From JANQIO01 sp965229625 (GTDB lineage Bacteria > Pseudomonadota > Gammaproteobacteria > Pseudomonadales > Halieaceae): DNA of 64,000 nt. Both the position numbers and the translations under genes were made by a program. Every line of letters starts with the position of its first letter. Position 1 is the stretch's first letter. Where the stretch lies: positions 1,984,001 through 2,048,000 of the forward strand of contig CBDDJJ010000001.1 in NCBI GenBank assembly GCA_965229625.1. Direction: 5' to 3'. This document shows positions 10,801-19,800 of this stretch, piece after piece. A model generated the notes under the pieces. That model did no database searches. It had not been told where the DNA came from and worked only from the letters and a program-made list of their open reading frames with translations.

Positions 10801-13800
10801 TCAATAGAGTCAATACTACCGCCCTCAGCCAACTCGAAGCTGTCCTCCCCGGGAGTACCGAGAAGCTGTTCCACATCCGTAAAGGCCGCAGCGCCGGCCG
10901 TGCCCGAGTTGATGCCATTGATCACAAAGGCACTGGATCCGGAGATCGTATCGGTATCTGCGCCACCAGAGATAGTGCCGGTGACCTCTCCGCCGTTGAA
11001 AACGAACAGATCTTCTCCGTCGAGCCCACTGACGTTCTCGATGCTGCCGCCCGGTGACAGGGTGAATGTCTCCGGACCTGCGGTGCCTATCAGCGTTTCC
11101 ATGTTGGCAAAAGCGCTGGCGTCGGCTGTGCCAGACCCGACACCGGTTACCTCATAGTTGGTCGCACCGGACACCGAATCGGTCCCAGCGCCACCATCAG
11201 CAACTGCGGTAACAGTGCCACCTGCGAAGGTGAAGCTGTCGTCACCGTCGACACCGTTGGCGGTCCCGATAGAACCACCGTTGAAGGCGAAGCTGTCGCT
11301 GCCCGATGTGCCTGTCAGCGTTTCGATACCGGTGAAGGCGCTACCACCTGCCGTACCACCGCCGCCAGAAGTGACTACATAGGCGCTGGCGCCGGTAATC
11401 TCATCGCTACCTGCGTCGCCGGCGACAGTACCGACGACGTTACCGCCCTGCAAGGTGAATACATCATTGCCGCCCAGGCCCCGCAGGTCTGTGATGGTCC
11501 CTCCGCCCGACACCTGGAAGCTGTCATTGCCGTTGGTTCCCTCCAGCACTTCCACCTCGCTGAAGCTGCCGCTGACACCGAGCGCCGTACCGGAGTTGGC
11601 GCCGGTGACTGTGTAGTTACCGCCGCCGGTGATGGTGTCGCTGCCGGCGCCGCCGATCACAGCGCTGACACTGCCGCCGGCGAAGGCGAAGCTGTCATTA
11701 CCGCCCAGACCCGAGACCGTCTCGAAGCTGCTGAAATTGACCCCGGCGGAACCGGAATTGGCGCCAGTGATAGTGAAGGTATCGTTGCCGGTCGTGCCTT
11801 CCAGCACATCCGCGAAGCCGGACCCGATCAGGGTCTCAACATTGGCGAAGGTGGAGACCGACACGGTAACCGCGGCGCCGCGGCCGGCATAGCTGACGAT
11901 GTCATTGCTTCCCGCTCCGCCGTCCACACCGCCGGCGGCATCATCGTTCAGGTTGAAGGTGTCGTCATTGTCTCCGCCAGACAGGGAGCCGCTGAGAGGT
12001 GCATCCACCGTGAAGCTATCGTTACCCTGCAGACCTTCCAGGTTTTCGAAGCTGCTGAACTGTATGCCGCCCACATCGCCCGCGTCGGTGGCACTCACTG
12101 TAAAGACGTCATTACCCGTTGTGCCCTGCAGGGTATCGCTGGCCGCCGAGCCAGTCAGGATCTCGATATCGTTCAGTGTGTCGATCGCGACGGTAACAGC
12201 CGCCGTGCGACCGGCGTAACTAATTTCGTCACCCGTCACATCCGCACCGCCATCAACAATGCCGGTGACGTCGGCGTCGAGGTTGAAGATGTCGTCACCC
12301 GCGAGACCCGACAGGTTCTCGAAGTCACTGAAAGCCGTGGCATTCAGGGTGCCGGCATTGGTGGCAGTTACCTGGAAGGTATCATTACCGGTAGTGCCTT
12401 CCAGTGTGTCTGCAAACGCGGTACCCACCACGTTCTCCATATTGAGGAAAGCGTCGAGGGTAATGGTCACGGCGGACGCCCTGCCGGCAAAGCTCACGGA
12501 ATCGGCGACTACCTGATCGCCGCCATCAATCGTGCCGGAGACGTCCGCATTCATATTGAAGGTGTCGTCACCGTCTAGACCTTCCAGGTTTTCGAAACTG
12601 GAGAATCCAATCCCGTTCAGATCCCCGGCATCCAGGGATGTGACGGTGAACGAATCGTTACCGGCATCACCCTGCAGGGTGTCCACCTGGGCGGTACCGA
12701 CCAGGGTTTCGATACCGATCAGCTGGCCCGTGGTCACCGTCACCGCACTGGCGCGGCCGGCGTAGGTTACGGTATCACCGATCGCGGTGTTGCTGCCGCC
12801 ATCGATGTTGCCGGAAAGATCATCGTCCAGGCTGAAGGTATCGTCACCGGCCCCGCCTGACAGGTTCTCGATATCGTTGAAGTTGGTGCCCGCCACGCTG
12901 CCTGCATTTGGGCTGTTCACCAGGAAACTGTCGTCGAGCGCGGTACCTGTCACAGTATCGTCGCCCGCCAGGCCGTCCACCGTCTCAAAGCTTGAAAAAC
13001 TCACTCCTGCCAGGCTGCCCGAGCCGGCGCCGGAGATGCTGATATTGTCATCACCGGTGGTGCCCTGCAGGGTATCAGACTGGGCCGAACCGACCAGCAC
13101 CTCGATATCGGTAAAGCCGTTCACTGCCACGGTCACCGCTGACAGCCGGGTCGCGTAACTCACTGTATCTCCCGTGGCCTCGGTCCCGCCGTCAATGCTG
13201 CCGGAGACATCCGCGTCCAGGGTGAAGGTGTCGTCGCCGGCCAGGCCTGACAGGTTCTCCACGTTCTGGAAACCCGTGCCGATGGCGGTGCCCGCGTCAG
13301 CCGCGCTCACCAGGAAGTTGTCATCGCCTGAGGTACCCGCGATGGTGTCGCTGCCGCCCAGACCATCCACCGTTTCAAAGCTTGAGAAACTCACGCCGCT
13401 GATACTGCCGGCGCCTGCGCCCGTGACAGTGAAGGTGTCGTCACCGGTGGTGCCCTGCAGGGTGTCGGACTGGGCCGAGCCGACCAGTACCTCGATATCA
13501 GTGAAGCCGTTGACCGCCACCGTGATCGCCGAGAGCCGTGTGGCATAGGTGACCGTATCCGCCGTGGTCTGGGTACCGCCGTCGATCGTGCCGGAAACGT
13601 CGGCATCGAGGGTGAAAGTGTCGTTGCCTGCCAGGCCCGACAGATTCTCGATATCCTGGAAGCCAGTGCCATTGGCCGTCCCCGCGTCCGCCGCGGTGAC
13701 CAGGAAGCTGTCATCGCCCGAAGTACCCGCAATCGCATCGTCGCCGGCCAGACCGTCCACCGTTTCAAAGCTCGAGAAACTCACACCGCTGATACTGCCG

Positions 13801-16800
13801 GCGCCTGCGCCCATGACAGTGAAGGTGTCGTCACCGGTGGTGCCCTGCAGGGTGTCGGACTGGGCCGAGCCGACCAGTACCTCGATATCAGTGAAGCCGT
13901 TGACCGCCACCGTGATCGCCGAGAGCCGTGTGGCATAGGTGACCGTATCCGCCGTGGTCTGGGTACCGCCGTCGATCGTGCCGGAAACGTCGGCATCCAG
14001 GGTGAAGGTGTCGTTACCCGCCAGGCCCGACAGGTTTTCCACGTTCTGGAAACCCGTGCCGTTGGCGGTGCCCGCGTTGGCCGCGCTCACCAGGAAGCTG
14101 TCATTACCCGCGGTGCCCGCGATGGTGTCGCTACCGCCCAGGCCATCCACCGTTTCAAAGCCCGAGAAGCTCAGGCCGCCAACGCTACCGGCACCGGCGC
14201 CCGTGATGTTGAACGTATCGGCCCCAGTGGTGCCCTGCAGGGTGTCAGACTGGGCCGAGCCCACCAGCACCTCGATATCAGTGAAGCCGTTGACCGCCAC
14301 CGTGACCGCCGACAGCCGTGTGGCATAGGTGACCGTATCCGCCGTGGTCTGGGTGCCGCCGTCAATCGTGCCGGAAACGTCGGCATCCAGGGTGAAGGTG
14401 TCGTTACCCGCCAGGCCCGACAGGTTTTCCACGTTCTGGAAACCCGTGCCGTTGGCGGTGCCCGCGTTGGCCGCGCTCACCAGGAAGCTGTCATTACCCG
14501 CGGTGCCCGCGATGGTGTCGCTACCGCCCAGGCCATCCACCGTTTCAAAGCCCGAGAAGCTCAGGCCGCCAACGCTACCGGCACCGGCGCCCGTGATGTT
14601 GAACGTATCGGCCCCAGTGGTGCCCTGCAGGGTGTCGGACTGGGCTGAACCCGTGAGGATCTCGATCGCCGTAAAGGCGTCCAGGCCCACGGTGATGGCC
14701 AGGCCGTTACCCGCGTAACTGACCTCATCACCAGCACCGCTGTCCGCGCCCCCATCAATCGAGCCCGAGAGGGCCGAGTTCAGGTTGAAGGTGTCGTCGC
14801 CTCCCAGGCCGGAGAGATTCTCCACCTGGGTAAACGCCGTGCCCAACACGCTGCCTTGATCCGGATTGTTTACCGTGAAGACGTCATTGCCTGCACCGCC
14901 CTCCACGGTATCGCTGCCACCCAGGCCGTCCACCGTCTCAAAACCACTGAAGCTGATACCGCCAATGCTGCCGGCACCCGCGCCACTGATGTTGAAGGTA
15001 TCAGCGCCGCCGGTGCCCTGCAGGGTGTCAGACTGGGCCGAGCCGACCAGCGTCTCGATATCGGTGAAGCCGTTCACGGCCACCGTCACTGCCGAGAGCC
15101 GGGTTGCGTAGCTGACCGTGTCGGCGGTGGTCTCGGCCCCGCCGTCGATGGTGCCGGAGACATCCGCATCCAGCGTGAAGGTATCGTCGCCAGCCAGTCC
15201 CGACAGGTTCTCGATGTCCTGGAAACCGGTACCGTTGGCGATACCCGCATTTGCCGCGCTGACCAGGAAACCGTCGTCTCCCGTGGTGCCCTCAACCGTG
15301 TCGGTGCCGGTGAGGCCGTCCACCGTTTCAAAGCTTGAGAAGGCGATCCCGCCCACCGTACCCGCACCGGCGCCAGTGATAGCGAAGGTGTCGTTACCGG
15401 CCGTGCCCTGCAAGCTGTCGGACTGGGCCGAGCCGACCAGCGTCTCGATATTGGTAAAGCCGTTCACGGCCACGGTGACCGCCGATAGACGCGTGGCGTA
15501 GGTGACGGTATCAGCGGTAGTCTCGGCCCCGCCGTCGATGGTGCCGGAGACATCCGCATCCAACGTGAAGGTATCGTCGCCTGCCAGGCCCGACAGGTTC
15601 TCCACGTCCTGGAAGCCGGTACCAATGGCGGTGCCCGCATTGGCCGCGCTCACCAGGAAACTGTCGTCACCGCTGGTGCCCTCGATGGTGTCTGTGCCGG
15701 CCAGGCCATCTAGCGTTTCAAAGCCTGAGAAGCTGACACCCGCCACAGTACCGGCGCCTGCGGCAGTGATACCGAAGGTATCGTTGCCGGTGGTGCCCTG
15801 CAGGGTGTCCGACTGGGCCGAGCCCACCAGGGTCTCGATACTGGTGAAGGTATCCACAGCCACGGTGACTGCAGACAGCCGCGAGGCATAGGTCACGATA
15901 TCGCCCGTAGTGGCACCGCCGCCATCGATGCTGCCACTGACATCGGCATCCAGCGTGAAGGTGTCATCACCGGCCAGGCCTTCCAGGTTCTCAAAGGCGG
16001 AAAAGCTGATGCCAGCGACCGTGCCGGCATCGGCACCGCTGACCAGGAAACTGTCGTTCCCGGTAGTACCCTGCAGCGTATCCGACTGGGCTGATCCGAC
16101 CAGGGCCTCGATATCGGTAAAGCCGTTCACCGCCATCGTGACTGCCGACAGCCGCGAGGTATATGTGACTGTATCCGCCGTGGTCTCGGCACCGCCGTCA
16201 ATCGTGCCGGAGACATCGGCATCCAGGGTAAAGGTATCGTCACCATCCAGGCCCGACAGGTTCTCCACGTTCTGGAAACCGGTGCCAATGGCCGTGCCCG
16301 CGTTCGCCGTGCTCACCAGGAAGCTGTCGTTACCGGCGGTGCCTTCAATCGTATCGCTGCCGCCCAGGCCGTCCACGGTCTCGAAGCTTGAGAAGCTGAT
16401 ACCACCCACGGTTCCTGCGCCGGCACCGGTAATGCCGAAGGTATCAGCACCGGTGGTGCCTTGCAGGGTGTCAGACTGGGCCGAGCCGATCAGCGTCTCG
16501 ATATCGGTGAAGCCATTCACGGCCACGGTGACCGCCGCCAGACGCGTGGCATAGGTGACCGTATCGGCCGTGGTCTCGCTACCGCCATCAATAGTGCCGG
16601 AGACATCCGCATCCAGCGTGAAGGTATCGTCGCCGGCCAGACCCGACAGGTTCTCCACCTGGGTGAAGGCTGTACCCAACACGCTGCCCTCATCCGGGTT
16701 GCTTACCGTAAAGCTGTCATCGCCCGCGGTGCCCTCGACCGTATCGCTACCGCCCAGGCCGTCCACGGTCTCGAAGCTTGAGAAGCTGATACCACCCACG

Positions 16801-19800
16801 GTTCCTGCGCCGGCGCCGGTAATGCCGAAGGTATCAGCACCGGTGGTGCCTTGCAGGGTGTCAGACTGGGCCGAGCCGACCAGCGTTTCTATGTCGGTAA
16901 AGCCAGTTACCGCTACCGTCACCGCGGTACCGCGAGAGGCATATGACACGGTATCCACCGTGGTCTCGGTACCGCCATCAATGGTGCCGGAGACATCCGC
17001 ATCCAGCGTGAAGGTATCGTCGCCTGCCAGACCCGACAGGTTCTCAATGTCCTGGAAAGCGGTGCCGTTCACGTTGCCCGCGTTGGCCGCGCTGACCTGG
17101 AAGTTGTCGTCGCCGCTGGTGCCCTCGACCGTGTCGGTGCCAGTGAGGCCGTCCACCGTTTCGAAGCTTGAGAAGCTGATCCCGCCCACGGTGCCCGCAG
17201 CGGTGCCGGTGAGACTGAAGGTGTCGTTCCCGGTAGTGCCCTGCAGAGTGTCAGACTGGGCCGAGCCGATCAGCGTCTCGATATCGGTGAAGCCATTCAC
17301 GGCCACGGTGACCGCCGCCAGACGCGTGGCATAGGTGACCGTATCGGCCGTGGTCTCGCTACCGCCATCAATAGTGCCGGAGACATCCGCATCCAGCGTG
17401 AAGGTATCGTCGCCTGCCAGGCCCGACAGGTTCTCAATGTCCTGGAAAGCGGTGCCGTTCACGTTGCCCGCGTTGGCCGCGCTGACCTGGAAGTTGTCGT
17501 TGCCGCTGGTCCCCTCGACCGTGTCGGTGCCAGTGAGGCCGTCCACCGTTTCGAAGCTGGAGAAGCTGATCCCGCCCACGGTGCCCGCAGCGGTGCCGGT
17601 GAGGCTGAAGGTGTCGTTCCCGGCAGTGCCCTGCAGGGTGTCCGCCTGGGCCGAGCCCACCAGGGTTTCGATATCCGTGAAGCCGTTTACCGTGGCTATC
17701 ACCGCCGTGCCCCGGCCGGCATAGCTCACGGTGTCCGCCGTGGTCTCCGTGCCACCATCGATCGTACCGCTCACGTCGGCATCCAGGGTGAAGGTGTCGT
17801 CACCCGCCAGGCCTGACAGGTTCTCCACGTTCTGGAAGCCGGTGCCGTTCGCCGTGCCGGCATCCGCAGTACTCACCAGGAAATTGTCATTACCGCTGGT
17901 GCCCTCGACTGTATCGCTGGCGCCCAGGCCGTCCACGGTCTCGAAACTGGTGAAACTGATACCGGCGACGCTGCCGGCGCCGGCGCCGGTAATCGTGAAA
18001 GTATCGGCACCCGCCGTGCCCTGCAGGGTGTCCGCCTGGGCCGAGCCCACCAGGGTTTCGATATCCGTGAAGCCGTTGACCGTGGCGGTCACCGCCGTGC
18101 CACGGCCGGCGTAGCTGACGGTATCTGCCGTGGTCTCAGTGCCACCATCGATCGTGCCCGAGACATCCGCGTCCAGCGTGAAGGTGTCATCACCGGCCAG
18201 GCCTTCCAGGTTCTCGAAAGACGAAAAGCTGATGCCAGCGACCGTGCCCGCATCGGCGCTGCTGACGAGGAAGCCGTCGTTGCCCGCAGTGCCCTGCAGG
18301 GTGTCCACCTGGGCCGAGCCCACCAGGGTTTCGATATCCGTGAAGCCGTTGACCGTGGCGGTCACCGCCGTGCCACGGCCGGCGTAGCTGACGGTATCTG
18401 CCGTGGTCTCAGTGCCGCCATCGATCGTGCCCGAGACATCCGCGTCCAGCGTGAAGGTGTCATCACCGGCCAGGCCTTCCAGGTTCTCGAAAGACGAAAA
18501 GCTGATGCCGGCGACCGTGCCCGCATCGGCGCTGCTGACGAGGAAGCCGTCGTTGCCCGCAGTGCCCTGCAGGGTGTCGGACTGGGCCGAGCCGACCAGG
18601 GTTTCGATATCGGTAAAGCCGTTGACCGTGACCGTTACTGCCGTACCGCGGCCGGCGTAGCTGACAGTGTCCGCCGTGGTCTCGGTGCCACCATCAATGG
18701 TGCCCGAGACATCCGCGTCCAGCGTGAAGGTGTCATCACCGGCCAGGCCTTCCAGGTTCTCGAAGGAGGAGAAGCTGATGCCAGCGACCGTACCGGCATC
18801 GGCGCTGCTGACCAGGAAGCTGTCGTTGCCTGCGGTGCCCTGCAGGGTGTCTGCCTGGGCCGAGCCCACCAGGGTTTCGATATTCGTGAAGCCGTTCACT
18901 GCCGCGGTCGCCGCGCTACCGCGGCTGGCATAGGTCACGGTGTCGGCGGTGGTCTGTGTGCCGCCGTCAATGGTTCCGCTGACATCGGCATCGAGAGTGA
19001 AAGTATCGTCACCGGCCAGGCCTTCCAGGTTCTCGAAGGACGAGAAGCTGATACCAGCGACCGTCCCGGCATCGGCGCTGCTGACCAGGAAGCTGTCGTT
19101 GCCCGCAGTGCCCTGCAGGGTATCTGCCTGGGCCGAGCCCACCAGGGTTTCGATATCGATGAAGCCGTTCACTGCCGCGGTCGCCGCGGTGCCGCGGCTG
19201 GCATAGGTCACGGTGTCGGCGGTGGTTTGGGTGCCGCCGTCGATGGTACCGGTGACATCGGCATCCAGGGTAAAGGTGTCGTTGCCAGCCAGGCCCGACA
19301 GGTTCTCCACGTTCTGGAATCCGGTGCCAATGGCTGTGCCCGCGTTTGCCGCGCTCACCAGGAAGCTGTCGTTACCGCCGGTGCCTTCGATCGTATCGCT
19401 GCCGCCCAGGCCGTCCACTGTCTCGAAGCTGGAGAAGCTTATGCCGCCGACGGTGCCAGCACCGGCGCCGGTGAGACCGAAGGTATCGGCACCCGTGGTG
19501 CCCTGCAGGGTGTCGGACTGGGCAGAACCGGTCAGCGTTTCGATCCCGGTGAAGTCATCCACTGCCACAGTGATCACGGCACCGTTCGCCGCATAGCTGA
19601 CTTCATCGCCCACGCCAGTATTGGTACCGCCATCGATGCTGGTGGCGCTGCCGCCCGTGCCGAGGTTGAAGGTATCGTCCCCCGCCTGGCCGCTGAGAGA
19701 GCCACTGACACTGGCCGTCAGGGTATAACTGTCATCGCCGGCACCGCCGGTAACGCTACTGCTGCCGGGCAGCGCGACGTCGATGGTAAACACGTCATTG

